Assembly (NCBI RefSeq): GCF_900637635.1
Contig: NZ_LR134383.1
Span: forward strand, 267,501-331,500
DNA: 64,000 nucleotides
Direction: 5' to 3'
Source: Legionella jordanis
GTDB taxonomy: Bacteria > Pseudomonadota > Gammaproteobacteria > Legionellales > Legionellaceae
Both the position numbers and the translations under genes were made by a program. The stretch's first letter is position 1; each line of letters begins with the position of its first letter. Shown here in pieces: positions 11,537 to 23,514 of this stretch. The notes under the pieces are model-generated. The model was not told the origin of the DNA, made no database searches, and saw only the letters and a program-made list of their open reading frames with translations.

Positions 11537-14500
11537 TTGGCTAATCTAGAACCAATGAAAAAACCACCGGTGATGAGTGATTTGCTTGGTATTCTCAAAC
11601 AGCAAGGCCAAAGTGAAGAGTTTGATGCTATTAAAATTGCTCTTGCTTCACCTGATTTAATTCGCTCATGGTCCTATGGCGAGGTTAAGAAGCCTGAGAC
11701 GATTAATTATCGTACATTTAAACCCGAGCGTGATGGATTGTTCTGCGCTAAAACATTTGGTCCCATCAAAGACTACGAATGTTTATGCGGTAAATATAAG
11801 CGTCTTAAGCATCGTGGTGTCATATGTGAGAAGTGCGGTGTTGAACTGGCGCTGGCAAAAGTACGTCGTGAGCGTATGGGCCATATTGAGTTAGCCAGCC
11901 CGGTTGCTCATATATGGTTCCTTAAGTCATTGCCTTCTCGTATTGGTTTGCTGCTTGATATGACGCTGCGTGACATTGAACGCGTTTTATATTTTGAAGC
12001 ATTTGTAGTCGTCGATCCTGGAATGACTGAACTCGAACGCGGCCAATTGTTAAATGACGAAGCTTATCTTGACGCCATGGAGCAGTATGGTGATGAATTT
12101 GATGCCCGCATGGGTGCAGAAGCCATTCGCGATCTGCTTCGGCAAATTGACTTGGAAGAAGAAATCCGCACATTACGCGAGGAACTTCCAACGACTAATT
12201 CAGAGACCAAGATCAAGAAAATCACTAAACGATTGAAATTGCTTGAAGCGTTTCAAGAGTCTGGCAATAAGCCAGAGTGGATGATTATGGATGTCTTGCC
12301 CGTCCTACCGCCTGACTTACGTCCATTGGTACCTTTGGATGGCGGACGTTTCGCAACATCGGATTTGAATGATTTGTACCGCCGTGTCATTAACCGAAAT
12401 AATCGCCTCAAAAGACTGCTTGATCTAAATGCGCCTGATATTATCGTGCGTAATGAAAAACGCATGCTGCAAGAGTCAGTAGACGCATTGCTGGATAACG
12501 GCCGCCGTGGTCGTGCGATTACAGGAACCAACAAGCGTCCATTGAAATCTCTGGCTGACATGATTAAAGGTAAGCAGGGTCGGTTCCGTCAAAATCTTCT
12601 TGGTAAACGCGTGGATTATTCAGGGCGTTCAGTAATCGTAGTTGGTCCAACTTTAAGATTGCATCAATGCGGATTGCCGAAGAAAATGGCTCTTGAGCTG
12701 TTTAAACCGTTTATCTTTAGCAAGCTGGAATTTAGAGGCTTGGCAACGACCATTAAAGCTGCCAAGAAAATGGTGGAGCGCGAAGACCCAGTCGTTTGGG
12801 ATATTTTGGATGATGTCATTCGTGAACATCCAATCTTATTAAACCGAGCCCCAACATTGCACAGACTGGGTATTCAAGCATTCGAACCCGTCTTGATTGA
12901 AGGTAAAGCCATACAACTTCATCCATTGGTTTGTACAGCATATAACGCTGACTTCGATGGTGACCAAATGGCAGTACACGTACCCCTTACCCTTGAGGCC
13001 CAGCTGGAAGCGCGTTCATTGATGATGTCAACGAACAATATTCTTTCTCCTGCAAGCGGTGAGCCGATTATTGTTCCCAGTCAGGACGTTGTTTTAGGAC
13101 TTTATTATCTCACTCGCGAAAGAATCAATGCTCCAGGTGAGGGCAAAATATTTGCCAGCCCTCAAGAGGCGCAAAATTTCTATGAAGCGGGCTATGTTGA
13201 TATTCATGCCAAGGTAAAAATACGGATGCCGCGTGAAGATGCTGAAGGCTATCACTTGGTTGATACCACCGTCGGTCGCGCGATTCTTTCAGACATTTTA
13301 CCTAAGGGCATGTCATTCACCTTAATTAACAGGCCAATGACGAAAAAAGCCATTTCTAAAGTGGTTGACACTTGCTATCGAAAATTTGGCTTGAAGGAAA
13401 CGGTTATTTTTGCAGACCAATTGATGTACACCGGCTTTAAATTTGCTACGCGCGCCGGTGCTTCCATTGGGATTGAAGATATGGAAATTCCTGATGATAA
13501 AGCCGCCATTATTGAGCAAGCTGACAATGAGGTTCGTGAGATTGAAGCTCAATATCGTTCAGGTTTGGTAACCAATGGCGAGCGCTACAATAAAGTCATC
13601 GATATTTGGTCACGTACCAATGAAATGGTTGCTAAATCAATGATGGCCAAAATTGCTACGGAAGAAGTGGCTACCCGCGATGGTAAAACAGTAAGACAAG
13701 AGTCATTTAACCCTATCTTTATGATGGCAGACTCAGGAGCGCGGGGCTCTGCAGCGCAGATTAGACAGCTTGCTGGAATGCGTGGATTGATGGCAGCCCC
13801 AGACGGCTCAATTATTGAAACACCAATTACTGCGAACTTTAGAGAAGGATTGAATGTATTCCAATACTTCATTTCCACTCACGGTGCTCGTAAAGGTCTT
13901 GCTGATACCGCGTTAAAAACGGCAAACTCAGGTTACTTGACCCGCCGCTTGGTGGATGTTGCCCAAGACGTTGTCATTACCGAAGACGATTGCGGCACAG
14001 AACATGGTATCCTGATGCAACCTCTCATTGAGGGCGGTGACATCGTTGAACCGTTACACGAACGGGTACTGGGACGAGTTGTGGCAACGGATGTATACAT
14101 TCCAAATCAACAAGAACCAATTGTTACAGCAGGTACTTTACTCGATGAAGATTGGGTGGAAAAACTTGAGAGATTTGGTGTGGACCAAGTCCATGTCCGT
14201 TCTCCAATTACCTGTGAAACCCGATTTGGACTTTGTGCCAAATGCTATGGTCGTGATCTGGCCCGCGGGCATTTGGTGAATACGGGTGAAGCCGTCGGTA
14301 TTATCGCAGCGCAATCCATCGGGGAACCAGGAACTCAGCTAACCATGCGTACCTTCCATATCGGAGGTGCAGCATCTAGAGCAACTGCAGCAAATAACAT
14401 TCAGATTAAGAATAAAGGTATTATTCGTCTGCATAACATCAAGACTGTGTCGCAAGAGGGCGGCAACTTAGTGGCCGTATCTCGTTCAGGAGAAGTGTCT

Positions 14501-15769
14501 GTCGTTGATGATTTTGGCCGTGAGCGTGAACGCTATAAGCTGCCATATGGAGCCGTCTTATCTGTACATGACAATACGTCCGCCGAAGCAGGCCAAATAA
14601 TTGCCACCTGGGATCCGCATACTCACCCAGTTATTTCTGAAGTAAGTGGTAGGTTGAAATTCGTCGATTTGATTGAAGGCATGACGATGAACCGCCAAAC
14701 GGATGAATTAACAGGTTTGAGCAACATCGTAGTTACCGATGCTAAGCAACGCACTTCTGCCGGTCGTGATTTGCGTCCGATGGTGAAATTGGTTTCCGAT
14801 GACGGTGATGATATTTATCTTGCCGGTACAAATGTCCCTGCACAGTATTATTTGCCGGTTGATGCCATTATTAATTTTGAAGATGGCAGTGCGGTAGGTG
14901 TTGGGGATGTTATTGCACGTATTCCTCAAGAACGTTCTAAAACACGTGATATTACCGGGGGTCTACCTCGGGTAGCTGACCTGTTTGAAGCAAGAAAACC
15001 CAAAGATGCAGCCGTTATGGCCGAGATCTCTGGTTTAGTCAACTTCGGTAAAGAGACTAAAGGTAAGAGACGGTTGATTATCACTGCATCCGAGTATGAA
15101 TCTCATGAGGAACTGATACCAAAATGGCGTCATATCTCTGTATTTGAGGGTGAGCATGTTGAACGTGGGGAAGTAATTGCTGATGGTCCATTGAATCCGC
15201 ATGACATTCTACGCTTGCTGGGTGTTGGAGCCTTGGCCAATTACATTGTAAATGAAGTTCAAGACGTTTATCGTTTACAAGGGGTTAAAATCAACGATAA
15301 GCACATTGAAGTCATAGTGAGACAAATGTTGCGTAAGCGTATCATTACCTCAGCTGGCGATTCCAAATTCTTGGTTGGTGAGCAAATTGAAGAAAGCGTA
15401 ATGTTGCAAGAAAATGATAAGCTTAGCGCTGAAGGCAAACAAGTTGCTCAAGGTACGCCCATACTTCTTGGTATCACCAAGGCATCATTGGCGACGGAAT
15501 CCTTCATTTCTGCTGCTTCATTCCAGGAAACTACTCGTGTTCTGACGGAGGCGGCTGTAAGTGGAAAAGTCGATGATTTACGTGGGTTAAAAGAAAACGT
15601 GATGGTGGGACGCTTAATTCCAGCTGGAACAGGCTACGCTTACCATCAAGGTCGTAAGGCAAAACGCGCTAGAGCTGCAAGTACTGAGCATAGCACGCAT
15701 ACGGTGACTGCTAGTGATGTGGAGCATGCATTAAGTGAAGCGCTTAATGCAGATCACCACGATCATTAA
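11537..15769 (+). CDS. rpoC: RNA polymerase beta' subunit
   Basis: The beta' subunit holds the catalytic magnesium. The protein is 1410 residues from a TTG start at 11537, chosen because GGAG stands 9 bases before it; this gives about 12 residues more than E. coli at the N-terminus, and ATG 11573 would give the E. coli-like start. Zinc ligands C82, C84, C97 and C100 and the second zinc site ([11 protein letters not shown] region) are intact. The active-site [10 protein letters not shown] is at about 470-479. It follows rpoB by 46 bases. Confidence 0.98.
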   Translation: MANLEPMKKPPVMSDLLGILKQQGQSEEFDAIKIALASPDLIRSWSYGEVKKPETINYRTFKPERDGLFCAKTFGPIKDYECLCGKYKRLKHRGVICEKCGVELALAKVRRERMGHIELASPVAHIWFLKSLPSRIGLLLDMTLRDIERVLYFEAFVVVDPGMTELERGQLLNDEAYLDAMEQYGDEFDARMGAEAIRDLLRQIDLEEEIRTLREELPTTNSETKIKKITKRLKLLEAFQESGNKPEWMIMDVLPVLPPDLRPLVPLDGGRFATSDLNDLYRRVINRNNRLKRLLDLNAPDIIVRNEKRMLQESVDALLDNGRRGRAITGTNKRPLKSLADMIKGKQGRFRQNLLGKRVDYSGRSVIVVGPTLRLHQCGLPKKMALELFKPFIFSKLEFRGLATTIKAAKKMVEREDPVVWDILDDVIREHPILLNRAPTLHRLGIQAFEPVLIEGKAIQLHPLVCTAYNADFDGDQMAVHVPLTLEAQLEARSLMMSTNNILSPASGEPIIVPSQDVVLGLYYLTRERINAPGEGKIFASPQEAQNFYEAGYVDIHAKVKIRMPREDAEGYHLVDTTVGRAILSDILPKGMSFTLINRPMTKKAISKVVDTCYRKFGLKETVIFADQLMYTGFKFATRAGASIGIEDMEIPDDKAAIIEQADNEVREIEAQYRSGLVTNGERYNKVIDIWSRTNEMVAKSMMAKIATEEVATRDGKTVRQESFNPIFMMADSGARGSAAQIRQLAGMRGLMAAPDGSIIETPITANFREGLNVFQYFISTHGARKGLADTALKTANSGYLTRRLVDVAQDVVITEDDCGTEHGILMQPLIEGGDIVEPLHERVLGRVVATDVYIPNQQEPIVTAGTLLDEDWVEKLERFGVDQVHVRSPITCETRFGLCAKCYGRDLARGHLVNTGEAVGIIAAQSIGEPGTQLTMRTFHIGGAASRATAANNIQIKNKGIIRLHNIKTVSQEGGNLVAVSRSGEVSVVDDFGRERERYKLPYGAVLSVHDNTSAEAGQIIATWDPHTHPVISEVSGRLKFVDLIEGMTMNRQTDELTGLSNIVVTDAKQRTSAGRDLRPMVKLVSDDGDDIYLAGTNVPAQYYLPVDAIINFEDGSAVGVGDVIARIPQERSKTRDITGGLPRVADLFEARKPKDAAVMAEISGLVNFGKETKGKRRLIITASEYESHEELIPKWRHISVFEGEHVERGEVIADGPLNPHDILRLLGVGALANYIVNEVQDVYRLQGVKINDKHIEVIVRQMLRKRIITSAGDSKFLVGEQIEESVMLQENDKLSAEGKQVAQGTPILLGITKASLATESFISAASFQETTRVLTEAAVSGKVDDLRGLKENVMVGRLIPAGTGYAYHQGRKAKRARAASTEHSTHTVTASDVEHALSEALNADHHDH

Positions 15770-15782
15770 TGAGATCTATGTT

Positions 15783-15815
15783 TACGGCGGGTCTAAACTT
15801 GACAAACCCGCCGTA
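15783..15815 (+). terminator. Hairpin after rpoC overlapping the rpsL promoter
   Basis: A 10-bp inverted repeat (15783-15792 with 15806-15815) has a 13-base loop. No T-run follows the stem, so it is not a classical terminator. Its loop contains the TTGACA -35 box of the promoter for the next operon, so the same bases may serve as RNA structure for rpoC and as promoter DNA for rpsL. Confidence 0.6.
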
Positions 15816-15827
15816 CCTATATAGAAT
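15799..15827 (+). promoter_or_regulatory. Sigma-70 promoter for the str operon
   Basis: A perfect -35 box TTGACA (15799-15804) and a -10 box TAGAAT (15822-15827) are 17 bases apart, 57 bases before the rpsL ATG. It is the best-matching promoter in the first half of the window and would drive rpsL-rpsG-fusA-tuf and probably the downstream ribosomal genes. Confidence 0.75.
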
Positions 15828-15883
15828 CCGGCCTCCTTATGCATTCGAAATATAGACAAGTGAAAGTTCGGAGTTAAGAATAA

Positions 15884-16264
15884 ATGGCTACTATTAACCA
15901 GTTAGTAAGAAAGCCTCGTGTGGATGCTAAAAAGAAAAGTAACGTCCCCGCATTGGAATCATGCCCACAACGCCGTGGTGTTTGCACCCGTGTATATACC
16001 ACTACACCTAAAAAGCCTAACTCAGCTATGCGTAAGGTTGCTCGTGTTCGTTTGACTAATGGTTTCGAGGTTACATCTTATATCGGCGGTGAAGGACATA
16101 ATTTGCAGGAGCACTCTGTAGTGCTGATTCGTGGCGGCCGGGTAAAAGACTTGCCTGGGGTGCGTTATCACACCGTTCGCGGTAGCTTGGATACCTCCGG
16201 AGTTAACGATCGTAAACAAGGTCGTTCTAAGTACGGTACAAAGAAACCAAAAGATAAGAAATAA
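15884..16264 (+). CDS. rpsL: 30S ribosomal protein S12
   Basis: S12 checks codon-anticodon pairing at the decoding centre. The 126-residue protein has the conserved loop [12 protein letters not shown] (about 40-51), with lysine at 43 (K42 in the usual numbering), the streptomycin-sensitive state. The second loop [13 protein letters not shown] is also wild type. A GGAG site precedes the ATG. Confidence 0.98.
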   Translation: MATINQLVRKPRVDAKKKSNVPALESCPQRRGVCTRVYTTTPKKPNSAMRKVARVRLTNGFEVTSYIGGEGHNLQEHSVVLIRGGRVKDLPGVRYHTVRGSLDTSGVNDRKQGRSKYGTKKPKDKK

Positions 16265-16284
16265 TCTGATTGTAGGAACTAGAT

Positions 16285-16812
16285 ATGCCAAGAAGAAGAG
16301 AAGTCCCCAAACGCGAGATTTTGCCCGATCCAAAGCATCATAGTGAATTGCTTGCCAAGTTTATTAATGTGCTCATGATCAGTGGTAAGAAGTCTATCGC
16401 CGAAAAAGTTATTTACGGTGCTTTGGAACTGATGAATGAGCGCGTGAAAAAGAGTCGTAAAGCTGATGAAGAAGGTGAAGAAGGCAGCACTGGCAGAAGC
16501 AGTGAAACTGTTCTTCGTTATTTTGAGCAAGCTCTTGATAATGTAAGACCCAGTGTTGAAGTACGCTCACGTCGTGTAGGCGGAGCAACCTATCAAGTCC
16601 CTGTTGAAGTTCGTACCGACAGAAGCATTGCATTGGGAATGCGTTGGATTGTTCAAGCTGCCCGCTCTCGCGGAGAGAAAGGCATGATGTTGCGTCTGGC
16701 CGGAGAATTGATGGACGCTTATGAGAATAAAGGTTCTGCTGTTAAGAAGCGTGAAGATACTCATAAAATGGCAAAAGCGAACCAGGCATTTGCACATTTT
16801 AGATGGAATTAA
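16285..16812 (+). CDS. rpsG: 30S ribosomal protein S7 with acidic insert
   Basis: S7 starts assembly of the 30S head and contacts E-site tRNA. The protein is 175 residues against 156-179 in E. coli strains, but the extra length is internal. After [10 protein letters not shown] there is a charged stretch (about 55-73, [18 protein letters not shown]) of about 18 residues with no E. coli counterpart. The rest, including [15 protein letters not shown] and the C-terminal [11 protein letters not shown], is normal. My recollection is that Coxiella S7 has a longer insert at the same place. Confidence 0.97.
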   Translation: MPRRREVPKREILPDPKHHSELLAKFINVLMISGKKSIAEKVIYGALELMNERVKKSRKADEEGEEGSTGRSSETVLRYFEQALDNVRPSVEVRSRRVGGATYQVPVEVRTDRSIALGMRWIVQAARSRGEKGMMLRLAGELMDAYENKGSAVKKREDTHKMAKANQAFAHFRWN

Positions 16813-16825
16813 AGTGAGGTAAGTC

Positions 16826-18910
16826 GTGTCTACTCCATTAGAACTATACAGAAACATTGGTATTGCCGCTCACGTTGATGCTGGAAAGACCACCACTACT
16901 GAGCGCGTTCTGTTTTATACAGGCATGTCGCACAAGATGGGTGAAGTGCATGACGGTGCTGCAACTATGGACTGGATGGTTCAGGAGCAGGAGCGCGGCA
17001 TTACCATTACTTCAGCAGCAACAACCTGCTACTGGTCAGGTATGGATAAGAACTACCAGCGCCATCGTATTAATATCATTGATACCCCTGGTCACGTTGA
17101 TTTTATGATCGAAGTGGAGCGGTCATTGCGTGTTCTCGACGGGGCTATTGTGGTATTTGATTCTGTTTCTGGCGTAGAGCCTCAATCAGAAACAGTATGG
17201 CGTCAGTCTGATAAATATGGTGTCCCACGCATCGTATTTGTTAACAAGATGGATAGAATGGGTGCAAACTTCTTAAGAGTTGTTGAGCAAATTAAGCAAC
17301 GCTTAGGCTCCAATCCGGTTGTTGTGCAATTACCCATTGGTGCAGAAGATTCCTTTCTTGGAGTGATCGATTTAATTAAAATGAAAGCCATTCACTGGGA
17401 CGAAGAATCCAAGGGAATGAGTTTTGAGTACAAAGACATTCCTTCGGAATTGCTTGCTCAATGCAAAGAATATCGTGCCAAAATCATTGAAGCCGCTGCT
17501 GAAGCTACTGAAGTGCTAATGGAAAAATACCTCGAAGGTGAGGAACTTACCGAAGAGGAAATTAAAACAGCACTGCGTCAAAGAACCATTAATAATGAAA
17601 TTGTTCCTGTATTCTGTGGTTCAGCCTTTAAAAATAAAGGCGTACAGGCTGTTCTTGATGGGGTAATTGAATATTTACCTTCTCCTGTAGATATTCCAGA
17701 TGTCCGTGGTGTGGATGAAGATGGTAATGAAATTCATCGTAAAACATCTTATGATGAACCCTTTGCTGCTTTGGCTTTCAAGATTGCAACGGACCCCTTT
17801 GTTGGGACATTAACCTATTTCAGAGTGTATTCTGGTGTGCTGAAAAGTGGTGACACCGTGTACAACCCTGTTAAAGGCAAAAAAGAGAGAATTGGCCGCC
17901 TGTTGCAAATGCATGCTAATTCTCGTGAAGAAATTAAAGAAGTAAAAGCAGGTGACATAGCTGCAGCTGTGGGACTTAAAACAGTGACCACCGGCGATAC
18001 TCTTTGTGATGTGAATCATGTAGTCACTCTTGAGCGCATGGATTTTCCCGATCCGGTTATTGCCGTTGCTGTTGAGCCCAAAACTAAAGCTGACCAGGAA
18101 AAAATGTCGATAGCTTTAGGAAAGCTAGCACAGGAAGACCCTTCATTTCGCGTTCATACTGATGAAGAGTCTGGACAAACAATTATTCAAGGTATGGGGG
18201 AACTGCACCTTGAAATTATTGTTGATCGCATGAAGCGTGAATTTAATGTGGAAGCGAACGTTGGTAAACCACAAGTTGCCTATCGTGAAACCATTAAAAG
18301 TGCCGTTGAACAAGAAGGTAAATTTGTTCGTCAATCTGGTGGTCGTGGTCAATATGGTCACGTATGGCTAAAAATTGAACCTCAGGAACCAGGTGCTGGT
18401 TATGAGTTCGTAAATGCTATCGTTGGTGGTGTTATTCCTAAGGAATACATTCCTGCGGTTGATAAAGGTGTACAAGAGCAACTCCAAAATGGCGTAATCG
18501 CTGGTTATCCTGTAGTGGATGTTAAAGTTACCCTGTTTGATGGGTCTTTCCACGAAGTTGACTCAAGCGAAATGGCATTTAAGATTGCTGGTTCACAGTG
18601 CTTTAAGCAAGGTGCGTTGAAAGCGAAGCCTGTTTTACTTGAGCCGATAATGCAAGTTGAAGTAGTTACCCCTGAAGATTACATGGGTGATGTAATGGGT
18701 GACCTCAATCGTAGAAGAGGTATGGTTCAAGGCATGGAAGATTCTCCCGCTGGTAAAATCGTACGAGCGGAAGTTCCTCTTGCTGAAATGTTTGGTTACG
18801 CTACGGATCTTCGTTCTGCAACTCAAGGTCGTGCAACATACTCTATGGAATTTTCGCGATATGCAGAAGCACCAACAAACATTGCTGAAGCAATCATTAA
18901 GAAACAATAA
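16826..18910 (+). CDS. fusA: Elongation factor G
   Basis: EF-G is the translocation GTPase of the ribosome. The 694-residue protein has P-loop AHVDAGKT (15-22), [14 protein letters not shown] and [10 protein letters not shown] in the G domain, then the usual domains II-V. It starts with GTG 16826 after a GTGAGG site, 13 bases behind rpsG, and precedes tuf by 20 bases. Confidence 0.98.
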   Translation: MSTPLELYRNIGIAAHVDAGKTTTTERVLFYTGMSHKMGEVHDGAATMDWMVQEQERGITITSAATTCYWSGMDKNYQRHRINIIDTPGHVDFMIEVERSLRVLDGAIVVFDSVSGVEPQSETVWRQSDKYGVPRIVFVNKMDRMGANFLRVVEQIKQRLGSNPVVVQLPIGAEDSFLGVIDLIKMKAIHWDEESKGMSFEYKDIPSELLAQCKEYRAKIIEAAAEATEVLMEKYLEGEELTEEEIKTALRQRTINNEIVPVFCGSAFKNKGVQAVLDGVIEYLPSPVDIPDVRGVDEDGNEIHRKTSYDEPFAALAFKIATDPFVGTLTYFRVYSGVLKSGDTVYNPVKGKKERIGRLLQMHANSREEIKEVKAGDIAAAVGLKTVTTGDTLCDVNHVVTLERMDFPDPVIAVAVEPKTKADQEKMSIALGKLAQEDPSFRVHTDEESGQTIIQGMGELHLEIIVDRMKREFNVEANVGKPQVAYRETIKSAVEQEGKFVRQSGGRGQYGHVWLKIEPQEPGAGYEFVNAIVGGVIPKEYIPAVDKGVQEQLQNGVIAGYPVVDVKVTLFDGSFHEVDSSEMAFKIAGSQCFKQGALKAKPVLLEPIMQVEVVTPEDYMGDVMGDLNRRRGMVQGMEDSPAGKIVRAEVPLAEMFGYATDLRSATQGRATYSMEFSRYAEAPTNIAEAIIKKQ

Positions 18911-18930
18911 AAGTTAACGAGGTATTTGAA

Positions 18931-20121
18931 ATGGCGAAGGAAAAATTTGAGCGTAAGAAGCCACACGTAAACGTGGGAACGATTGGTCACGTAGACCATG
19001 GTAAGACCACGCTGACAGCGGCTATTACAACGATTATGGCAAAGAAGTTTGGCGGAACAGCAAAAGCATACGATCAAATTGATGCTGCACCGGAAGAGCG
19101 TGAGCGCGGGATTACGATATCGACAGCGCACGTTGAGTACGAATCAGCCAATCGTCACTACGCTCATGTGGATTGCCCAGGCCACGCGGACTATGTAAAG
19201 AACATGATTACAGGTGCTGCGCAGATGGATGGAGCAATATTGGTGGTATCAGCAGCAGATGGCCCCATGCCACAGACGAGAGAACACATTCTTTTGTCAC
19301 GCCAGGTAGGTGTACCTTACATTGTTGTATTCATGAACAAAGCGGACATGGTAGATGATCCGGAGTTGTTGGAATTGGTAGAGATGGAAGTTCGGGATTT
19401 GCTGAGCAGCTATGAATTTCCTGGTGATGATATTCCAATTGTTGTTGGTTCTGCGTTGAAGGCATTGGAAGGAGATACGAGTGAGATTGGTGTTCCGGCT
19501 ATTGAGAAGCTGGTTGAGACCATGGACTCATACATTCCTGAGCCAGTAAGAAACATTGACAAGCCATTTTTATTGCCAATTGAAGACGTATTTTCGATTT
19601 CAGGACGTGGAACGGTAGTAACAGGACGGGTTGAGAGCGGAATCGTCAAAGTTGGTGAGGAAGTTGAGATTGTAGGGATACGAGATACACAAAAGACAAC
19701 TTGCACAGGCGTCGAGATGTTTAGAAAACTTCTGGACGAAGGTCGAGCTGGAGACAACGTAGGTGTTTTATTACGTGGAACGAAGCGTGATGAAGTGGAG
19801 CGTGGTCAAGTATTGGCAAAACCAGGTACAATTAAGCCGCACACGAAATTTGAGGCTGAAGTATACGTATTGTCAAAAGATGAAGGTGGTCGACATACAC
19901 CATTTTTCAATGGTTACCGTCCCCAATTTTATTTCAGAACGACTGACGTGACCGGGTCATGCGAATTGCCAAGTGGAGTAGAGATGGTAATGCCAGGAGA
20001 CAACGTCCAAATGACTGTCAGCTTGCATTCACCCATTGCTATGGACGAAGGTTTACGTTTCGCGATTCGTGAAGGTGGCCGCACAGTTGGTGCCGGTGTA
20101 GTCGCAAAAATCATTGAGTGA
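18931..20121 (+). CDS. tuf: Elongation factor Tu, copy 2
   Basis: This is the str-operon EF-Tu (tufA position), 396 residues, with the same motifs as copy 1. By line-by-line comparison the coding DNA appears identical to 2701-3891 from the ATG to the last sense codon, whereas the flanks share nothing obvious. It ends TGA and its stop lies 5 bases before the rpsJ start. Such identity over 1.19 kb including third codon positions points to ongoing gene conversion. Confidence 0.99.
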   Translation: MAKEKFERKKPHVNVGTIGHVDHGKTTLTAAITTIMAKKFGGTAKAYDQIDAAPEERERGITISTAHVEYESANRHYAHVDCPGHADYVKNMITGAAQMDGAILVVSAADGPMPQTREHILLSRQVGVPYIVVFMNKADMVDDPELLELVEMEVRDLLSSYEFPGDDIPIVVGSALKALEGDTSEIGVPAIEKLVETMDSYIPEPVRNIDKPFLLPIEDVFSISGRGTVVTGRVESGIVKVGEEVEIVGIRDTQKTTCTGVEMFRKLLDEGRAGDNVGVLLRGTKRDEVERGQVLAKPGTIKPHTKFEAEVYVLSKDEGGRHTPFFNGYRPQFYFRTTDVTGSCELPSGVEMVMPGDNVQMTVSLHSPIAMDEGLRFAIREGGRTVGAGVVAKIIE

Positions 20122-20126
20122 TAATA

Positions 20127-20447
20127 ATGAGCAACAATCAAAATATTAAAATACGTCTTAAATCGTTCGACCATCGGCTAATTGATTCTTCAATTCGTGA
20201 GATTGTTGAAACCGCAAAACGTACAGGCGCACAATTGCGTGGACCTATACCTTTGCCCATTAAGAAAGAAAAATTTACGGTGTTGATTTCGCCACACGTC
20301 AATAAAGATGCGCGTGATCAATATGAAATTCGAACTCACAAGCGTTTGGTTGTTATTGTGCACCCAACTGAGAAAACTGTGGATGCGCTAATGAAACTTG
20401 ATCTGGCTGCTGGGGTCGACGTGCAGATTAGCCTGGATGATGAATAA
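20127..20447 (+). CDS. rpsJ: 30S ribosomal protein S10
   Basis: S10 (NusE) is a 30S head protein and also part of the NusB-NusE antitermination complex. The 106-residue protein starts at ATG 20127; an in-frame GTG at 20118 overlaps the tuf stop and is less likely. The conserved [10 protein letters not shown] and [21 protein letters not shown] segments are present. No S10-type leader fits in the 5-base gap after tuf. Confidence 0.97.
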   Translation: MSNNQNIKIRLKSFDHRLIDSSIREIVETAKRTGAQLRGPIPLPIKKEKFTVLISPHVNKDARDQYEIRTHKRLVVIVHPTEKTVDALMKLDLAAGVDVQISLDDE

Positions 20448-20482
20448 GCCATCAGGGCAAAGGTTATTAACGAGGTGTTAGA

Positions 20483-21130
20483 ATGACGATTGGGTTATTA
20501 GGCCGTAAAATCGGTATGACACGTGTGTTTACAGATGCTGGTATTTCAATACCAGTCTCTGTTGTAGAGATTCTTCCTAACCGCGTGTCACAAATTAAGA
20601 CCATGGAAAACGATGGTTACACAGCAATTCAGTTAACTGGTGGGATGAAAAAAGCCAGCAATGTATCCAAACCTTTAGCAGGTCACTTTGCTAAGGCTGA
20701 GATTGATGCCGGTGATATGATTTGTGAATTCCGTGTAGACGCAATCGATGAATTTACAGCGGGTCAAACCATCTCTGTCCAAGATGTTTTTAGTGATGGT
20801 CAGTTTGTTGACGTAGCTGCTAAATCCAAAGGTAAGGGCTTTGCTGGTACAGTTAAACGCCATAACTTTGGTATGCAAGATGCCACTCACGGTAACTCAC
20901 GTTCTCACCGTGTTCCTGGTTCTATCGGGCAGAACCAAACACCTGGCCGTGTTTTTAAAGGTAAAAAAATGGCCGGCCACTTGGGTAATGTACGCTGCAC
21001 TACTCAAACTTTAGAGTTGGTTCGTGTAGATTCAGAACGAAATTTATTATTGATTAAAGGCGCTATTCCTGGCTGCCCTGGTGCAAGAGTCGAAGTTCGG
21101 CCCGCTGTTAAGAAGAAAGGTGGCAAATGA
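20483..21130 (+). CDS. rplC: 50S ribosomal protein L3
   Basis: L3 initiates 50S assembly and reaches toward the peptidyl-transferase centre. The 215-residue protein has the long-loop segment [20 protein letters not shown], which includes the glutamine methylated by PrmB in E. coli. A CGAGGTG site precedes the ATG. Its stop overlaps the rplD start. Confidence 0.98.
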   Translation: MTIGLLGRKIGMTRVFTDAGISIPVSVVEILPNRVSQIKTMENDGYTAIQLTGGMKKASNVSKPLAGHFAKAEIDAGDMICEFRVDAIDEFTAGQTISVQDVFSDGQFVDVAAKSKGKGFAGTVKRHNFGMQDATHGNSRSHRVPGSIGQNQTPGRVFKGKKMAGHLGNVRCTTQTLELVRVDSERNLLLIKGAIPGCPGARVEVRPAVKKKGGK

Positions 21131-21735
21131 TGGAAATTCAAACTAAAGACACAAATGCCAAATTAGACGTTAACGAAGAGATATTTGGCTATCGTTATAA
21201 TGAAGGTCTTATTCACCAAGCGGTAGTAACCTTCATGAATAACGCTCGCAGTGGCAATAGTGCACAAAAGACTCGTTCTGAAGTTCGTGGCGGTGGGAAA
21301 AAGCCTTGGCGTCAGAAAGGAACCGGTCGGGCTCGCGCTGGAACCATTCGTAGCCCACTTTGGCGCTCTGGTGGGGTTACCTTTGCCTCTAAAAAAAGAG
21401 ATTACAGCCAAAAAATTAATAAAAAAATGTACAAACGCGCATTGCGTAGTATAATTTCCGAGCTTCATCGTACGGGAAGTCTTGTTGTAGTGAGTGATTT
21501 TCATTGCGAATCTCATCGCACAAAGGATTTTCTCAAAAAGATGGGTGAACTCGAGTTACAAAATGCCTTAATCGTAATGCATGAAGTTGGCGAGTATGAA
21601 TACCTCGCTTCTCGTAACCTTATCGAGTTTGATATTTGTGACGTAGCAGCATTAGATCCAGTAAGTCTGTTGCGTTTTGAGAAAGTGTTAATGACTGAAA
21701 GTGCCATTAAGATTTTAGAGGAGCAGTTACAATGA
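21127..21735 (+). CDS. rplD: 50S ribosomal protein L4
   Basis: L4 lines the exit tunnel and in E. coli represses the S10 operon. The 202-residue protein has the tunnel loop [25 protein letters not shown] (about 59-83). Two ATG codons stand in tandem; the first overlaps the rplC stop, and the second (21130) is better spaced from the AAGGTGG site, so the protein may be one residue shorter. Confidence 0.97.
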   Translation: MMEIQTKDTNAKLDVNEEIFGYRYNEGLIHQAVVTFMNNARSGNSAQKTRSEVRGGGKKPWRQKGTGRARAGTIRSPLWRSGGVTFASKKRDYSQKINKKMYKRALRSIISELHRTGSLVVVSDFHCESHRTKDFLKKMGELELQNALIVMHEVGEYEYLASRNLIEFDICDVAALDPVSLLRFEKVLMTESAIKILEEQLQ

Positions 21736-22028
21736 ATGCTGAATATATTTTAACAGTTCTGCGTGCACCGCATACCTCTGAAAAAGCGACTGTAATGGCA
21801 GATAAGTACAAACAATTTACTTTTAAAGTACTAAAGACTGCTACTAAGCAAGAAATTAAACAAGCTGTAGAGCAGCTTTTTAATGTCAAAGTAAAATCTG
21901 TGTCAGTAATGAATGTGAAAGGTAAAAGAAAACGCTTTAAGCAAATAGCCGGTAAAAGAAGCGACTGGAAAAAAGCGTTTGTCTCTTTGCAAGAAAATTA
22001 TGACATTGACTTTACCGTGACTGAATAA
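21732..22028 (+). CDS. rplW: 50S ribosomal protein L23
   Basis: L23 sits at the tunnel exit and docks trigger factor and SRP. The 98-residue protein begins within the rplD stop (ATGA overlap), after an AGAGGAG site. [14 protein letters not shown] at the N-terminus and [23 protein letters not shown]-type C-terminal residues fit the family. Confidence 0.97.
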   Translation: MNAEYILTVLRAPHTSEKATVMADKYKQFTFKVLKTATKQEIKQAVEQLFNVKVKSVSVMNVKGKRKRFKQIAGKRSDWKKAFVSLQENYDIDFTVTE

Positions 22029-22039
22029 GGCGGATTAAG

Positions 22040-22867
22040 ATGGCATTATTAAAATCTAAACCTACATCACCAGGAAAACGTGGTGAAATTCGAGTTGTCC
22101 ATCACAATATTCATAAAGGACAGCCTTATGCTGGCCTGGTTGAAAAATTAAATAAAACGGGTGGACGTAATAACCAAGGCCGCATCACCGTACGCCACAT
22201 TGGTGGAGGTGTTCGCTCTAAATACCGTTTAATCGATTTTAAACGAGATAAGGATGGTATTGAGGCGCGAGTTGAAAGACTTGAATATGATCCAAACCGT
22301 TCAGCTTTAATTGCATTAGTAGTTTACAAAGATGGTGAACGACGCTACATTATCGCACCTTCCGGACTAGAAGCAGGTGACCGCATTGTTAGTGGTGAAG
22401 ATTCTCCCATTAGCACTGGAAATTGCTTGCCGTTAAGAAATATTCCAGTAGGTACTACAATTCACTGTGTTGAGCTCAAGCCGGGTCGTGGTGCTCAAAT
22501 GCTTAGAAGCGCAGGTTGCAGTGGTCAAATTGTTGCTAAAGAAGGTTCTTATGCAACTTTAAAATTGCGCTCAGGTGAAATGCGTAAGGTCTTAAGTTCT
22601 TGCAGAGCGGTAATTGGCGAAGTAAGCAATAGCGAACATAGCTTGCGTGCTCTTGGTAAAGCAGGTGCTAAGCGCTGGCGAGGAATTCGACCCACAGTTC
22701 GTGGTGTTGCTATGAACCCAGTAGATCACCCACACGGTGGAGGTGAAGGTAGAACTTCTGGTGGTCGCCATCCGGTAACGCCATGGGGTATTCCCACAAA
22801 AGGGTATAAGACGCGAAGTAACAAGCGTACTGATCGTTTTATCGTCAGACGACGTAAGAAGAAATAA
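22040..22867 (+). CDS. rplB: 50S ribosomal protein L2
   Basis: L2 is a core 50S protein at the subunit interface, needed for peptidyl transfer. The 275-residue protein has the conserved C-terminal [15 protein letters not shown] with the essential histidine, and a basic tail ending RRRKKK. An AAGGCGG site precedes the ATG. Confidence 0.98.
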   Translation: MALLKSKPTSPGKRGEIRVVHHNIHKGQPYAGLVEKLNKTGGRNNQGRITVRHIGGGVRSKYRLIDFKRDKDGIEARVERLEYDPNRSALIALVVYKDGERRYIIAPSGLEAGDRIVSGEDSPISTGNCLPLRNIPVGTTIHCVELKPGRGAQMLRSAGCSGQIVAKEGSYATLKLRSGEMRKVLSSCRAVIGEVSNSEHSLRALGKAGAKRWRGIRPTVRGVAMNPVDHPHGGGEGRTSGGRHPVTPWGIPTKGYKTRSNKRTDRFIVRRRKKK

Positions 22868-22887
22868 TTAGCTAAGAGGATATCAAG

Positions 22888-23166
22888 GTGGCACGTTCTA
22901 TAAGAAAAGGTCCTTTTGTCGATCACCACTTACTAAAAAAAGTTGAAGCGGCGATTGAATCCAAGTCCAAAAAACCAATCAAAACTTGGTCTAGACGCTC
23001 TACGATTGTACCAGAGATGATTGATCTCACAATCGCAGTTCACAATGGCAAAGATCATGTACCAGTTTATATTACTGATAATATGGTTGGCCATAAATTA
23101 GGTGAGTTTGCCATGACTCGTACATTCAAAGGCCATTCTGGTGACAGAAAAGCCAAAGGTAAGTAA
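22888..23166 (+). CDS. rpsS: 30S ribosomal protein S19
   Basis: S19 pairs with S13 in the 30S head. The 92-residue protein starts with GTG after a GAGGATATCAAG site. N-terminal [17 protein letters not shown] and C-terminal [16 protein letters not shown] are typical. Confidence 0.98.
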   Translation: MARSIRKGPFVDHHLLKKVEAAIESKSKKPIKTWSRRSTIVPEMIDLTIAVHNGKDHVPVYITDNMVGHKLGEFAMTRTFKGHSGDRKAKGK

Positions 23167-23176
23167 GAGGCAAAAG

Positions 23177-23512
23177 ATGCAAGTAACAGCAAAACTAAAA
23201 AATGCACCACTTTCTGCGCAGAAAGGCAGGTTGATCGCTGACATGATTCGCAAAAAAGACGTTTCAGATGCTATTGATATCCTGAAGTTCACACCCAAGA
23301 AAGGTGCTCAGCTCATGCTTAAATTATTAGAATCTGCTATTGCCAGTGCAGAGAATAATAATGCTGCAGATATCGACGAGTTGAAAGTTGGTATGGTTTG
23401 CGTTGATGAGGCTGCTACTTTAAAGCGTATTAGCCCTCGTGCAAAAGGCCGAGCTAATCGCATTTGTAAGCGCAACTGCCACATCACAATCAAAGTATCT
23501 GACGAGGAATAG
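23177..23512 (+). CDS. rplV: 50S ribosomal protein L22
   Basis: L22 lines the peptide exit tunnel. The 111-residue protein starts at ATG 23177 behind AAGAGG. An earlier in-frame ATG (23141) lies inside rpsS and is rejected. The tunnel hairpin region [19 protein letters not shown] has no deletion of the macrolide-resistance kind. Confidence 0.97.
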   Translation: MQVTAKLKNAPLSAQKGRLIADMIRKKDVSDAIDILKFTPKKGAQLMLKLLESAIASAENNNAADIDELKVGMVCVDEAATLKRISPRAKGRANRICKRNCHITIKVSDEE

Positions 23513-23514
23513 CG

